From the NCBI GenBank assembly GCA_030154225.1, contig JASKKI010000012.1, forward strand, positions 1 through 45,509: a DNA stretch of 45,509 nucleotides, written 5' to 3'. Under the pieces are notes generated by a model. It was not told the DNA's origin. It did no database searches and worked only from the letters and a program-made list of their open reading frames with translations. Position numbers and translations under genes: made by a program. Origin of the DNA: Clostridia bacterium. GTDB taxonomy: Bacteria; Bacillota; Peptococcia; Peptococcales; BICA1-8. Positions 18,120 to 28,936 of the stretch are shown here, piece after piece. Each line of letters starts with the position of its first letter. Position 1 is the stretch's first letter.

Positions 18120-18812
18120 ATGGGAAAAATACTAATTGTTGAAGATGAACTCCCGATTTCCCGGGTGTTGAAAGCCTATCTAGAGAAAGCTTACTTCCAG
18201 GTAGAGCAAGCATTTAATGGACATGACGCAATAGAAAAATTTGAGGGAATAAATCCTAGCCTTGTACTTTTGGATGTAATGCTTCCGGATCAGGACGGCT
18301 GGAGTATTTTACAATATATCCGTGAAAGGAGTTCCTGCCCGGTTATTATGTTAACTGCTCTTGGGCAAATGGATAATAAATTGTATGGTTTTAAAGAAGG
18401 AGCAGATGACTATATAACAAAGCCTTTTGTGGCAGAAGAAGTAGTAGAAAGAGTTAAAGCGGTATTACGGAGATCAATTCATGGTGTCATGGAGAACGAT
18501 GGATACCAATATTTTGGTAGCTTAAAGGTTGATTTTAAAGGTCATAATGTTTTTTTGCATGGAGTAGAGCTGGAATTTATTCCTAGAGACCTTTCCCTGT
18601 TTATGTTTCTTGCCAGACATCCCAACCAAACCTTTACAAGAGAACAGCTTATTGAACAGGTTTGGGGCATAGATTATGATGGTAGTGATAGAGCAGTAGA
18701 TCTGGCCATTAAAAGAATTAGAAAAATACTGCAAAACTGGCCTTCAGTAGAAGGAGAAATAAAAACTATGAGAGGATTGGGGTATCAATTCTGTGTTAAA
18801 GAAAAAAAATAA
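18120..18812 (+). CDS. OmpR/PhoB-type response regulator
   Basis: ILIVEDELPISRVLKAYL, LVLLDVMLPDQDGW, winged-helix C-terminus. Confidence 0.93.
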   Translation: MGKILIVEDELPISRVLKAYLEKAYFQVEQAFNGHDAIEKFEGINPSLVLLDVMLPDQDGWSILQYIRERSSCPVIMLTALGQMDNKLYGFKEGADDYITKPFVAEEVVERVKAVLRRSIHGVMENDGYQYFGSLKVDFKGHNVFLHGVELEFIPRDLSLFMFLARHPNQTFTREQLIEQVWGIDYDGSDRAVDLAIKRIRKILQNWPSVEGEIKTMRGLGYQFCVKEKK

Positions 18813-20205
18813 TAAGCCAGCATTATTAGGTTACTGGACAACCCGTTACTTAATAACTTTAATAGTTGGATTAATTATTATCGGTATTGTTTCTACTCTT
18901 TGGATAAAAAATAGTACCATAAAAAAGCGACTGGATATTATGAAGATTTTTGCAGCAGAAGTTGCCGATAGAGTAGTTAACAATGAGGGGAAAATTAGTA
19001 TTAATCCTCATGTCTTATTAAAGGTTATTGATAGGCGTGAGAAATTTTTACAACTTGGTCCATTTTCTTTGTTTGTTTTAGATGAAAAGGGAAAAGTATT
19101 ATTCAGTGCTCCCAAAATACCAAAAAATGAACTGATGCAAAAAATAGATTTTCCTTTAGAAAAACAGGGGGTAAATGAAAAAGTAATAGGTAACTATAAT
19201 GAAGGTTTTTATATTGTTAAAAGTGAAATAAAAAACAATGATCAAGAAATGCTGGGCTGGGTAATGATATTAAGTCGAGAAAGGGATATAATCCGAAACC
19301 CGGAGGAGCTTAAATTTCTAGGTATCATGTTAGGAGGATTGGCTTTACTTGGCTGGGGAGTGATTTATTTACTTACAAGAAAATTGTCTCAACCCATTCA
19401 GGATGTAGCAAATGCATCAAAACAGATTGTTAAAGGGAATTATGATATAAAATTAGATAAGAACGTTAAAGAAAAAGAAATATATGAGCTTATTAACTCC
19501 TTTGAACAGATGGTTGAACGCTTAAAAAAATTAGAAAGTCTGCGTACAGAATTACTGGCAGGTATTACCCATGAATTAAAAACACCTGTAACCTCAATTA
19601 GTGCACTTATCCAAGCTGTAAGAGAAGGGGTTGTTTCCGGCGAAGAAGCAAAAGATTTTTTGGGTATATGTTCAGATGAAACAAATCGCTTACAAAAGAT
19701 GATTGAAGATCTGTTAGATTTTAATTCCTTTGCCGTTGGAGCAATTAAAGTTCAAATAGAGAAACTCAATTTAAACAAATTAATTCAGGAAATTACTTAT
19801 CAATGGTATATTGGGCAAGATGATGATTCCATAAAAATTAAAACATGGTTACCGGAAACACCTATATTTATAGAGACAGACCCTATGCGAGTTCGACAAA
19901 TTCTATACAATTTATTTAATAATGCTAAACAGGCCTTTGATAGTAAAGGAAAAATAGATGTTATATTATATAAAAACGGGAAAGAAATCAGGGTTGATGT
20001 AAAAGATAACGGTAGAGGAATTCCGCAAGAGGAAGAAGATTTAATTTTCGAGCGGTTCTACAGAGGAAAAAACAAAACCCATAAAATCCGAGGTTTAGGT
20101 TTAGGTTTGCCATTTAGCAAAATGATAGCTAAAGCCCTCGGGGGCGATCTGGTGTTAAAAAAAAGTTCCGCTAAAGGAACGACATTTACTCTAATTCTAT
20201 ATTAA
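18793..20205 (+). CDS. Sensor histidine kinase
   Basis: HAMP region, GITHELKTPVTSIS H-box, DNGRGIPQEEEDLIFERFYRG. Confidence 0.93.
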   Translation: MLKKKNNKPALLGYWTTRYLITLIVGLIIIGIVSTLWIKNSTIKKRLDIMKIFAAEVADRVVNNEGKISINPHVLLKVIDRREKFLQLGPFSLFVLDEKGKVLFSAPKIPKNELMQKIDFPLEKQGVNEKVIGNYNEGFYIVKSEIKNNDQEMLGWVMILSRERDIIRNPEELKFLGIMLGGLALLGWGVIYLLTRKLSQPIQDVANASKQIVKGNYDIKLDKNVKEKEIYELINSFEQMVERLKKLESLRTELLAGITHELKTPVTSISALIQAVREGVVSGEEAKDFLGICSDETNRLQKMIEDLLDFNSFAVGAIKVQIEKLNLNKLIQEITYQWYIGQDDDSIKIKTWLPETPIFIETDPMRVRQILYNLFNNAKQAFDSKGKIDVILYKNGKEIRVDVKDNGRGIPQEEEDLIFERFYRGKNKTHKIRGLGLGLPFSKMIAKALGGDLVLKKSSAKGTTFTLILY

Positions 20206-20209
20206 CTTC

Positions 20210-20246
20210 TACGGTATTGTTTTACAACAATACCGTTTTTTAAATT
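20210..20246 (+). terminator. Intrinsic terminator after histidine kinase
   Basis: ACGGTATTGTTTTACAACAATACCGTTTTTT. Confidence 0.85.
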
Positions 20247-20350
20247 AAAAATATTAGTAAATGAAGGTAAAATATTTAGCTTTTGACATTTAATGGACAT
20301 ATTTCCTTAGTAAAATCTGAGAGTATAAAAAAGAAAAATGAGGTGACTAA

Positions 20351-20896
20351 ATGAAGTTTAAAAAAATATTGTTATGTATTTCATTATTTTTAATTTTAGT
20401 AATATCTGTAGGCTGCTTGAAAAGTAAAGAGGTCTCCCAAGAAGCTGATTTAGCGAATATGCAAAACAATATAAATTTGCAAATTCTTGAGGAAAAACCA
20501 GTATTCATTGGTAAAGTAAAAGAAATTATCGGTAATGAAGTAACTGTGTATAAGATTCAAATGACTCAGGATAATAATCAATCAGCTGATAATGTGGATC
20601 AGGGTAAAGAAAAAGTAATGAGAATGCCTAGATTTACAGTAACCGAGGAAACTGAAACATTTATTATTCCTGTAGGAACTCCAATAATCTTAAAGCAAAG
20701 GGGTAGTAGTGAGATTATCACTGCAGAGCTGACCGAAATTAAAAAAGATCAAATGTTAAGTGTTTGGAAAGATGGTGATACAGTTAAACTAGTCCAGTTA
20801 ATGGGCGGCAGTGGTGGAAGATTAGGAAATGGTAATGGTGGGGGACAAAGACCTCAGGGAGGAATACCTGGTGGTATGGGAGGACGACCACAGTAA
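20351..20896 (+). CDS. Lipoprotein with Gly-rich C-terminus, exporter-associated
   Basis: Lipobox VGC; C-terminal GGSGGRLGNGNGGGQRPQGGIPGGMGGRPQ; first gene of ABC operon. Confidence 0.7.
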   Translation: MKFKKILLCISLFLILVISVGCLKSKEVSQEADLANMQNNINLQILEEKPVFIGKVKEIIGNEVTVYKIQMTQDNNQSADNVDQGKEKVMRMPRFTVTEETETFIIPVGTPIILKQRGSSEIITAELTEIKKDQMLSVWKDGDTVKLVQLMGGSGGRLGNGNGGGQRPQGGIPGGMGGRPQ

Positions 20897-21582
20897 TGGG
20901 TAAAGAATCAAAATGTATTATTGATGCCAGAAATATTGTAAAAATTTATCAAAATGGTGCAGAAGAGTTGAAAGTTTTAGATGATGTAAGTGTTAAAGTT
21001 ATGAAAAATGACTTTATAGCTATCTTAGGGCCTTCAGGTTCAGGCAAGTCAACTCTGATGAATGTTTTGGGGTGTTTAGATTTGCCGACCTCTGGGCAGT
21101 ATTTTTTAGATGGTATAGATATACTTACGGCTAAAGAAGATCAATTAGCTGAAATCAGGAACAAAAAAATTGGGTTTGTTTTTCAGAAATTCAATTTACT
21201 TCCCAGATTGAATGCTGTTCAAAATGTGATGCTTCCTTTACTGTATAGAGGTGTTGAGGAAGAAGAAGCTGTAAGGATAGCTAAAGAAAAATTAAAGATG
21301 TTAGGTTTAGGGGATCGGCTAAACCACCGACCCAATGAGTTATCGGGTGGACAGCAGCAAAGGGTAGCAATTGCCAGGGCTATTGTCGGTAATCCACCTT
21401 TAATTTTAGCTGATGAACCAACAGGTAATCTTGATAGTAAATCAAGTATGGAGGCAATAAAAATTTTTAAAGAACTTAATCAAGCTAGAAATACAATAGT
21501 ACTCATTACCCATGATACAGAAGTTGCAGAACAAATGAAAAGAGTAGTTTACATAAAGGATGGAAGATTATTTCAAAATTAG
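20896..21582 (+). CDS. MacB-type ABC transporter ATP-binding protein
   Basis: [47 protein letters not shown]. Confidence 0.92.
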   Translation: MGKESKCIIDARNIVKIYQNGAEELKVLDDVSVKVMKNDFIAILGPSGSGKSTLMNVLGCLDLPTSGQYFLDGIDILTAKEDQLAEIRNKKIGFVFQKFNLLPRLNAVQNVMLPLLYRGVEEEEAVRIAKEKLKMLGLGDRLNHRPNELSGGQQQRVAIARAIVGNPPLILADEPTGNLDSKSSMEAIKIFKELNQARNTIVLITHDTEVAEQMKRVVYIKDGRLFQN

Positions 21583-21601
21583 GAATTGGAGGGTAAAATT
21601 G

Positions 21602-22765
21602 TTGAGTATATTTAAATTTAAAAGGAAGATATTTATACTCATTCTTTTGGTAAGTATTTTGGGTGTTGGAACGGGCTTTTTTATTATTAGTAAAAAAAAT
21701 GATTCTCGTGAAGAAATACAGTATGAGCAGGTTAAGGTAAAAAAAGGTGATATAGTAGTAGGGCTTGATTCCGATGGAGTTGTAGAATTTTCTAAAGTTA
21801 ACTTAAGGTTTGGAGTTAAGGGTACAATAGCTGATATTTTAGTTAAAGAAGGGGATGAAGTTAAAAAAGGTGCTATTATTGCCAAATTAGATGATCAAGA
21901 TTATCAGGAAGAATATCAATTAGCTGTAGCTAAACTAAAAGACTCCCAGGAAGAAGATTTAATAAATCTCTTAAATCACGAACTAACTCTGGAAAAAATG
22001 AAGTCAGAACTTGAAAAACTTAAAGAGGAATACCAAGAGATGACGTTAATTCCAGAAGCATATTCTGTTAGTGAAATAAAGATGAAAAAACAGGAAGTAG
22101 ATAATAAAGAGCGGGAATATCAAAATGCTGTGAAGAAACATGAAATTTTAGTAAATAATTATGAGGATAATGAACTTAATCAAAATGAGTTAGCAGTAAA
22201 AATTGCTCAAGAAAATCTTAATGATACTATCCTTTATTCCCCTGTTAATGGTACTGTTTTAAAATTAGCCAAAAAAATTGGTGAAAGTTTAACAGATGAG
22301 CAAGATTTTGCAGTAATCCATGAAAACAACCAGTATAAAATAATAACAAAAGTAATTGAGTATGATATCAGTAGGATCAAGGTAGGACAAAAGGTTAATA
22401 TTACCGTAGAAGCTATTCCGGATAAAAAATATGTAGGAGAAGTCAGTAAAATAGATGCTTTACCTACAACAGACAGCTCAGGTCTTGTAAGCTATCAAGT
22501 GGAAGTAGATATAAAAAACCCCGATTCTGAGCTTAAAGACGGTATGACCTGTATGGTTACATTTGTACTAAAAGAAGTAAATAATGCCTTAATAATACCC
22601 TATAAAGCGGTCAAAATTGTTAATGGAAAACAACTTGCCACTGTCATTGAAAAGGGTGAGATGGTTGAAAAAGAAATTAAAACAGGGTTTACCGATGGTT
22701 CTAGTGTAGAAGTGTTGGAAGGACTTGAGGTCAATGAAACTGTCCTTTATACCAAAAGTAGGTGA
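21602..22765 (+). CDS. MacA/HlyD-type efflux adaptor subunit
   Basis: TM anchor, biotinyl-lipoyl-like motifs around VNGTVLKLAKKIGESL, coiled-coil hairpin; TTG start near 21599-21602. Confidence 0.88.
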   Translation: MSIFKFKRKIFILILLVSILGVGTGFFIISKKNDSREEIQYEQVKVKKGDIVVGLDSDGVVEFSKVNLRFGVKGTIADILVKEGDEVKKGAIIAKLDDQDYQEEYQLAVAKLKDSQEEDLINLLNHELTLEKMKSELEKLKEEYQEMTLIPEAYSVSEIKMKKQEVDNKEREYQNAVKKHEILVNNYEDNELNQNELAVKIAQENLNDTILYSPVNGTVLKLAKKIGESLTDEQDFAVIHENNQYKIITKVIEYDISRIKVGQKVNITVEAIPDKKYVGEVSKIDALPTTDSSGLVSYQVEVDIKNPDSELKDGMTCMVTFVLKEVNNALIIPYKAVKIVNGKQLATVIEKGEMVEKEIKTGFTDGSSVEVLEGLEVNETVLYTKSR

Positions 22766-22769
22766 TTAG

Positions 22770-23957
22770 ATGAAGCTGAAGCAGTTATTTAAGTTGGTTT
22801 TAATAAATATTTACCACAACAAAATGCGGACATTTTTAACTACCTTAGGGGTGATTGTAGGAACTGCGACCATATTTCTGGTTGTAGCAATAGGTAAAGG
22901 GGGGGAAGCCCAGGTAAATGAACAGTATTCGAAGCTAAATGTAGGTACCATTATAATAATGCCGGCACAAAGGGGAAAAGTTATTGACCCCTTAACAAAA
23001 AAAGATGCAGAGCTTTTCCAAAAGAGTAAGAATATTGCTGCTGCCTTTCCCATCTTAAATGGTTCCGGGGATATAAAGTATAATAATTATTCTGATAAAA
23101 GTTCGTATTTAGGAATAATGCCTCAATACCAAGAAGCTAGTAATCTGAATCTACTAGGGGGAAGATTTTTAACTGAAGAAGATGAAAAAAAGAAAGCAAG
23201 AAATGCTGTTGTTGGGTTTGAGTTAGCAAATGTTCTTACTGACGGCAGTCCGGAAGATATATTAGAAAAGACTATTGACATTAATAGAAGAAAGTTTGAA
23301 GTAGTCGGAGTATTAAAAAGAATGGGGGACTCCGGTTCAAGGCAAAGTGTTGATGATTCAGCCTTTATTCCTTATTCTTCGGCAGAAAGATATTTATTAG
23401 GTACCAGAGCCAATCCCGTTATCAACGCACAGGCTACTGGGTTAGAAACAGTTAAAGGGGCTATTCAGGATATTACTAATATTTTAAATGAGAACCACAG
23501 GTTAGGGGGGGCTGAACAGTTTCGGATAATGGATGCCGGGAGTAGGCTGGCATCAGCCCAGGAAACAGCTAGAACCATGTCTTTACTTTTGTTATCTGTA
23601 GCTGTTGTTGTATTAGTAGTAAGTGGTATAGGAATTATGAATGTAATGTTTGTGACAGTTAAAGAAAGGACCAAAGAAATAGGTACTTTAAAAGCAATTG
23701 GTGCTAAAAAGAAAGAGATACTGGGCCAGTTTTTAGCTGAATCTGTAGTTATTAGTTTAGTAGGTGGAATATTAGGAGTGATATTGGGCTTTGCTAACCT
23801 GCCTGTATTAAAATACTTCCAGCTTCCTGCCCTGCCCTCATTGAGTGGAGTTTTACTGGGGTTGTTTTTTTCGGTGACAACAGGTATATTTTTCGGATTC
23901 TATCCGGCTTGGCAGGCTGCTGAATTAAATCCAATAGATGCACTACGTTATGAGTAG
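22770..23957 (+). CDS. MacB/FtsX-type ABC transporter permease
   Basis: MRTFLTTLGVIVGTATIFLVVAIGKGGE; GIMNVMFVTVKERTKEIGTLKAIGAKKKEILGQFLAES. Confidence 0.92.
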   Translation: MKLKQLFKLVLINIYHNKMRTFLTTLGVIVGTATIFLVVAIGKGGEAQVNEQYSKLNVGTIIIMPAQRGKVIDPLTKKDAELFQKSKNIAAAFPILNGSGDIKYNNYSDKSSYLGIMPQYQEASNLNLLGGRFLTEEDEKKKARNAVVGFELANVLTDGSPEDILEKTIDINRRKFEVVGVLKRMGDSGSRQSVDDSAFIPYSSAERYLLGTRANPVINAQATGLETVKGAIQDITNILNENHRLGGAEQFRIMDAGSRLASAQETARTMSLLLLSVAVVVLVVSGIGIMNVMFVTVKERTKEIGTLKAIGAKKKEILGQFLAESVVISLVGGILGVILGFANLPVLKYFQLPALPSLSGVLLGLFFSVTTGIFFGFYPAWQAAELNPIDALRYE

Positions 23958-23970
23958 AGGGTGATAGAAA

Positions 23971-25179
23971 ATGAAGAAAGAATTGAAATTACTCGTTATT
24001 CTTATGAGTATCTTAATTTTATTGACCAGTACGTCAGTTAGTTATGCTTCTTCTGATGATATTATCACTCTTGAGGAAGCAAAAGAATTAACCAAAAATA
24101 GCAGGACCCTTAAACAATATGAACTGGACCTGGAAAAAGCTAAATATGAATATTATCAGGCCAAAGATGAGTATGATGATGCCAAAACTCCATCTTATTA
24201 TAATTTGTTGCCATATTATTTTTACTTAACAGAAAGAGAAGCACAAGGAGAAGATGTTACTGAACAGTTAAAAATGGTAGAAAGCCAAATTAGTGCGGCT
24301 AAAGAAAAGTTAGATTCAGAAATAGAAAAAGCTGCTAGTTTAAAAGATAAAGTGCAAGACTCTGAAAATCGCTATGAGGATTCTAAAAAGGAATTAGAAA
24401 AATATAAACAAGAGTTGGACTATTTAGTAGAACAGTTATATATAACCATTCTAAAACAAGAAGATAGACTAAAGAGTCTGCAAGAAGAGTATGATCTAAA
24501 ACTTAATTTGCTTAATGTGGAAAGAAAAAAATTAGAATTAGGCAGAAGTACTCAAGAAGAAGTAAATAAATTGGCGGTAGAAGGGTCAAATCTAAACAAA
24601 ACAATAGTTGAGACTAACAATTCCATAAAAAATTTAAAAGGAAAACTAAATGATATGATGGGTAGAGACTATAACTGCACCCTTGTGTTAGAGCATTTTG
24701 ATGTACCCGAAGTTACTGCCGTACCTGCTTTTACAACCCTATTGTCCCAGGTTACCCAGGAATATATTATATTAAATCAAATTGAAAGAGATATTGAGAA
24801 AAAAAAGGATGACCTGGATGATGACAATGTTGAAGATGTGGAGTATCAAGCTGATCTTATTAATATTGAAATTAAAGAAAAAGAACTGCAGTTAGAAGAT
24901 GAAAAATATAAACTAAATGAAACTATAAATAATTTAATAACGGATCTTAAAATAAAACAAAAAAATTATCAATTAGCTAAAATTGATTTAACAAATGCTC
25001 AAAAAAGGTATGAATGGGATCAGAAAAGATTTGAAATTGGTCGAATTTCTAAGCTTGATTTGCATAAAAGTGAATTGAATTACATAAATACCAAAAATGA
25101 AGCTATTTCAGCAGGGTATGATTTTTATCTGGCGCAACATAAACTGGAATTAGCTGAAAAAGGAGTGTTAGTAAATTAA
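23971..25179 (+). CDS. TolC-like (outer membrane efflux protein family) coiled-coil protein
   Basis: Signal peptide; ITLEEAKELTKNS N-terminus, internal duplication with KRYEWDQKRFEIGRISKLDLHKSELNYINTKNE. Confidence 0.7.
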   Translation: MKKELKLLVILMSILILLTSTSVSYASSDDIITLEEAKELTKNSRTLKQYELDLEKAKYEYYQAKDEYDDAKTPSYYNLLPYYFYLTEREAQGEDVTEQLKMVESQISAAKEKLDSEIEKAASLKDKVQDSENRYEDSKKELEKYKQELDYLVEQLYITILKQEDRLKSLQEEYDLKLNLLNVERKKLELGRSTQEEVNKLAVEGSNLNKTIVETNNSIKNLKGKLNDMMGRDYNCTLVLEHFDVPEVTAVPAFTTLLSQVTQEYIILNQIERDIEKKKDDLDDDNVEDVEYQADLINIEIKEKELQLEDEKYKLNETINNLITDLKIKQKNYQLAKIDLTNAQKRYEWDQKRFEIGRISKLDLHKSELNYINTKNEAISAGYDFYLAQHKLELAEKGVLVN

Positions 25180-25213
25180 AGATTCCCAATGTTTACCGCC
25201 AAATTAAATAATT

Positions 25214-26245
25214 TTAAATAAAATAGCTAATTTCTGACTCGGGGAAAAAATCCCCGATTTTTTTTTGGAAAAATCCTTTCAATTCCTCCATGGTATCCTT
25301 AGGATAAACATATTTTCCATAACCGAACTGGCCGTATTTAAACTGCCTTTCCTCTTCCTCCATGGGAAGTTCTGTTTGAGGAAAGACCTCAAGGATCTGG
25401 ATTTTAGCTTTTTTTGTAAATCTGTGGGTAATAAGCTCAAAGGCCAAATGGGGAAATGCTTTGGGATTTAAGGTTGTCCGCAGATTATGTAGAAGGTTTT
25501 GGTATTCCCTTTGCCAACCATCATAAACAATAATTGGACCAATGATAAAACCTAAGGGATAATCTGCTTCTGAAACCTTGCCGGCGGCAGTAATCCTTTC
25601 ATCTAACGGGGGTGTGCTATGCTCAAATTTATTGATTACGTAATTACTGTTAAGACTAAAGCGAAAGCGGGTATTTCCATTATGCTCAAGATTTAAAAGA
25701 GAGTCTACATTAGTAAATTTTGTGACAAAACGAAATCTCCCATAAGTTTGTCTGGCAAAAAATTCTATAGTTTTAGCCAGGTTCCCTGTATATGGCTCGG
25801 TAGGGAGGGGGTCAGATGTTGCAGCCCCTTCAAAAATAGTAATCCGGGGTATATTCTTATCTATATATTTTTGGGTCCTCTCTAAAATTTCTTCGATGTT
25901 TACATATACTCGTAAATAAGGTTTTTTTCCTAAAGTAGTATTAAGATAACAATACTCACATTTACCGGAACAACTAGTGTTTAAGGGAAGCTGGTAATGG
26001 GCAGATGGTTTACAGGTTTGAAAGTCTTTACTCCTTCTAATTCCTACAACCATGGTATTTTTACTTTCCAAATACTGCTCCTGGGGTGTTTTCCCCGGTA
26101 TACCTGTTACCCTGTTATGGGAAGGTGTTTTAGTAATTGGTACACCTAGCTCTTTTAGTATTTGATAGATTTTTTGGCCTAAAGGGTAGTCTAAAGCGTC
26201 AGGTTCAAAAAGAGCTCTTTTAGGTATATAGGGGTATTCTTGCAT
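25214..26245 (-). CDS. splB: Spore photoproduct lyase
   Basis: Radical-SAM CSGKCEYCYLNTTLGKKPYLRVYVN. Confidence 0.92.
   Translation of the reverse strand: MQEYPYIPKRALFEPDALDYPLGQKIYQILKELGVPITKTPSHNRVTGIPGKTPQEQYLESKNTMVVGIRRSKDFQTCKPSAHYQLPLNTSCSGKCEYCYLNTTLGKKPYLRVYVNIEEILERTQKYIDKNIPRITIFEGAATSDPLPTEPYTGNLAKTIEFFARQTYGRFRFVTKFTNVDSLLNLEHNGNTRFRFSLNSNYVINKFEHSTPPLDERITAAGKVSEADYPLGFIIGPIIVYDGWQREYQNLLHNLRTTLNPKAFPHLAFELITHRFTKKAKIQILEVFPQTELPMEEEERQFKYGQFGYGKYVYPKDTMEELKGFFQKKIGDFFPESEISYFI
25238..25266. terminator. Intrinsic terminator
   Basis: CTCGGGGAAAAAATCCCCGATTTTTTTTT. Confidence 0.85.
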
Positions 26246-26348
26246 AGTGCACTCCTGTTTTTATTAGATTCCGTAATATTATTGGTCAAGAAACTGGTAA
26301 TTATTCAAAAACAAAAAAATCTTTTAAAAAATAATCTATGTCATCTAT

Positions 26349-27809
26349 TTATCTAGCTATGATAACCTGTCCCGTAGACGCCCTCCACTCTACCTTTGCC
26401 CCAACCAATTCTGCGATAGTGCGTACAGGTATGATGGTATGTTGATTTTTTAATACAGGTTTAATGGGAAGATAATGAGTCTGGCCATTATATGTAAAAT
26501 ATCGAGAAGCTAAGTTCAATTTTATATTATTTTCTCCTAAGGTAATTTCTATTTTATTAGGAGGTGTGAATTTTACTTTACCTCCCAGGCTTTCTACAGT
26601 TGCCCGTAAAGGGACCATAAAATGTCCTTTGGCAAGATATGGTTTTACTGCAAATTTGTTATTCCTACCGTTAACTAAAAACACCTCGTTATTTAATTGA
26701 AAAGTTAAACTTTTGTGTACTTGATTGTTTAGCATCCAAATTGCTTCAATAATCTGGTCATGGGAATCAGTAATATAAAAATCTGGCTTTAAACCTATTT
26801 TATTAATTTGCCGGCCATTAGGTGTTAGATACTTACCGGAAGTGAATTTTAAAGCACCACCGTTGACCAAAGGAACTAGGCTCTGTACTGTAGCTTTACC
26901 GTAAGTATTTGTTCCGATAATTATCCCTGCCTGCCTATCCTGGATTGCCCCGGCAAGTATTTCGGCGGCACTGGCGGTATCTTCATTGACCAGGACAATC
27001 AAAGGGAGTAGATCATGGGAGCCTACAGTTGTAATTAACTCTGGTTTTTGTCCCCGGTAGTATAATTTAACAAAAGGACCGGGTGGTAACAGTTCCCTGG
27101 AAATATCAAGGGCCGCTCCTAAAAGTCCTCCAGGATTGTCCCTTAAGTCTAAAATAAGTCCTTTTACACCATTTTCTTTAAATTTATTGAGCTCTTTGGA
27201 GAATTGTTGAGCCGCTTCTTGATTAAAATCCAAAAGTTTTATATAACCTATATTTTTAGCCAGGGTACTGGATTCTAGAGGCTTAATAACAATATATTCA
27301 CGGATCAATAAATATGAAAGATAGGTATGGGTACTTGGACGATAAGTTCTTAGTTTTAAGTAAGTACCGGGTTTTCCTCTAAATAGGTCTTTTATCTCCT
27401 CCATATCCATATTTATAAGAGGCCTATTGTCTAGATGGGTAATGATATCACCTTTTTGAATATTAACTCTGGCTGCGGGAGTGTCGGGAATTACTTCTGT
27501 GATTATAACCTGATTATTAACTATTTCAATAGTTACCCCGATACCACCGAATTTACCTTCTAAAGAAAGCCAAAAGTCCCGGAATTCTTGCTCATTAAAA
27601 TATTTTGTATAGGGATCATTTAAAGTAGCGATTACGTCAGAGACAGTAGTTTGACTTAATAAATTAAAAGGTACCGGTTCAAAATAGTGTTTCCAGAGAA
27701 TATCTTTGATTTCCTCAACTAAATGGACATTGTCTTCTTGAGCTTGTACAGGAAATGTAAAATATAATAGTGTTAAACATAAAACTAAAATGAAAATTTT
27801 CTTTTTCAA
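26349..27809 (-). CDS. S41 C-terminal processing peptidase with copper-amine-oxidase N-like C-terminal domain
   Basis: PDZ region, LRDNPGGLLGAALDISRELL, NEDTASAAEILAGAIQDR, stalk-domain VPLRATVESLGGKV / IPVRTIAELVGAKVEW. Confidence 0.92.
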   Translation of the reverse strand: MKKKIFILVLCLTLLYFTFPVQAQEDNVHLVEEIKDILWKHYFEPVPFNLLSQTTVSDVIATLNDPYTKYFNEQEFRDFWLSLEGKFGGIGVTIEIVNNQVIITEVIPDTPAARVNIQKGDIITHLDNRPLINMDMEEIKDLFRGKPGTYLKLRTYRPSTHTYLSYLLIREYIVIKPLESSTLAKNIGYIKLLDFNQEAAQQFSKELNKFKENGVKGLILDLRDNPGGLLGAALDISRELLPPGPFVKLYYRGQKPELITTVGSHDLLPLIVLVNEDTASAAEILAGAIQDRQAGIIIGTNTYGKATVQSLVPLVNGGALKFTSGKYLTPNGRQINKIGLKPDFYITDSHDQIIEAIWMLNNQVHKSLTFQLNNEVFLVNGRNNKFAVKPYLAKGHFMVPLRATVESLGGKVKFTPPNKIEITLGENNIKLNLASRYFTYNGQTHYLPIKPVLKNQHTIIPVRTIAELVGAKVEWRASTGQVIIAR

Positions 27810-27995
27810 AAACTAGCACCCCATTTACCAGACATCTCTCATAATTATATATACAATATTACAAAAATTGAAACGTTTTTTGTCGAAAAAAACATTCTAA
27901 AAATTTCTCATTTAAGAATGGTAAAATACTAATATTTTAATTTATACTAATAATTAGCCACTGGCCATTAACAACTATTCATTTGGGAGGTCACC

Positions 27996-28895
27996 ATGCA
28001 TTACCAAAAAGGAATTATTTATACTTTACTCTCGGCAGCAACTTTTGCCATGACACCTCTATTTGTTGTGAAAGCATATCAAAAAGGAGCTACAGCCTGG
28101 GAAATTATTTTCATTCAAAGTATAGTGGCTTCAAGTGTTTTATTTATCGGTTTATTACTGTTTTCTCCCCAAAATTTAAAAATAAATAAAAGTGAGTTAA
28201 AAGTATTAGCTCCTATTGGCTTAATTGGTAGTTTAGGGACAGTCATTTGCTATAACCTTTCCTTGCAGTATATTCCGGGAGGAATAGCTACGTTATTATT
28301 ATATACCTATCCGGTATTTGTCACCATTGGGGCAGTTTCAATTTTAGGCCAAAAATTTACCAGTAAGCAAATCCTAGCACTGATTTTTGGTTCCCTTGGT
28401 GTTATTTTAGCCTCAAAGGTTATGAAACTAAATGGAACAGGAATAAATAATATTGGATTCCTGTTAGGGATATTGGCTGCAATTTCTTATACCATTTTAA
28501 ATTTACTTAGTGAAAAAGCCTTAAAAACTATTTCCGTCTGGAAAGTTACTGCTTATACCCAATTTGGTTCTACTTTGGGTATTTTAGGCATTATCTACTT
28601 TTTTCCAAAATTAATTAATATCAACACCATAAAACCTGTTTTTTGGCTTTATGGAGGTGGTGTTTCAATTTTTTGCTCTATTATCCCAATATTTTTATTG
28701 ATGCAGGGTATTTCCTATATCGGCTCAAGTAGAGCGTCTATCATTTCAACGGTGGAAATTCCCCTTACCCTAGTATTAGTTTTTATTTTTTTGGGTGAGA
28801 GGTTTACAGGATTACAAATTTTCGGAAGCTTTCTTATCTTTTTTAGTGTTTTAATACTACGGACTGAGGGTGAAAATGCAAACTCTTTTGCATGA
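27996..28895 (+). CDS. EamA/DMT-superfamily transporter
   Basis: Ten TM segments, duplicated EamA pattern. Confidence 0.88.
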   Translation: MHYQKGIIYTLLSAATFAMTPLFVVKAYQKGATAWEIIFIQSIVASSVLFIGLLLFSPQNLKINKSELKVLAPIGLIGSLGTVICYNLSLQYIPGGIATLLLYTYPVFVTIGAVSILGQKFTSKQILALIFGSLGVILASKVMKLNGTGINNIGFLLGILAAISYTILNLLSEKALKTISVWKVTAYTQFGSTLGILGIIYFFPKLININTIKPVFWLYGGGVSIFCSIIPIFLLMQGISYIGSSRASIISTVEIPLTLVLVFIFLGERFTGLQIFGSFLIFFSVLILRTEGENANSFA

Positions 28896-28936
28896 AAAAA
28901 GATTTAGGTGAAAAGCTAAAACCGGAGGTGAATTTA

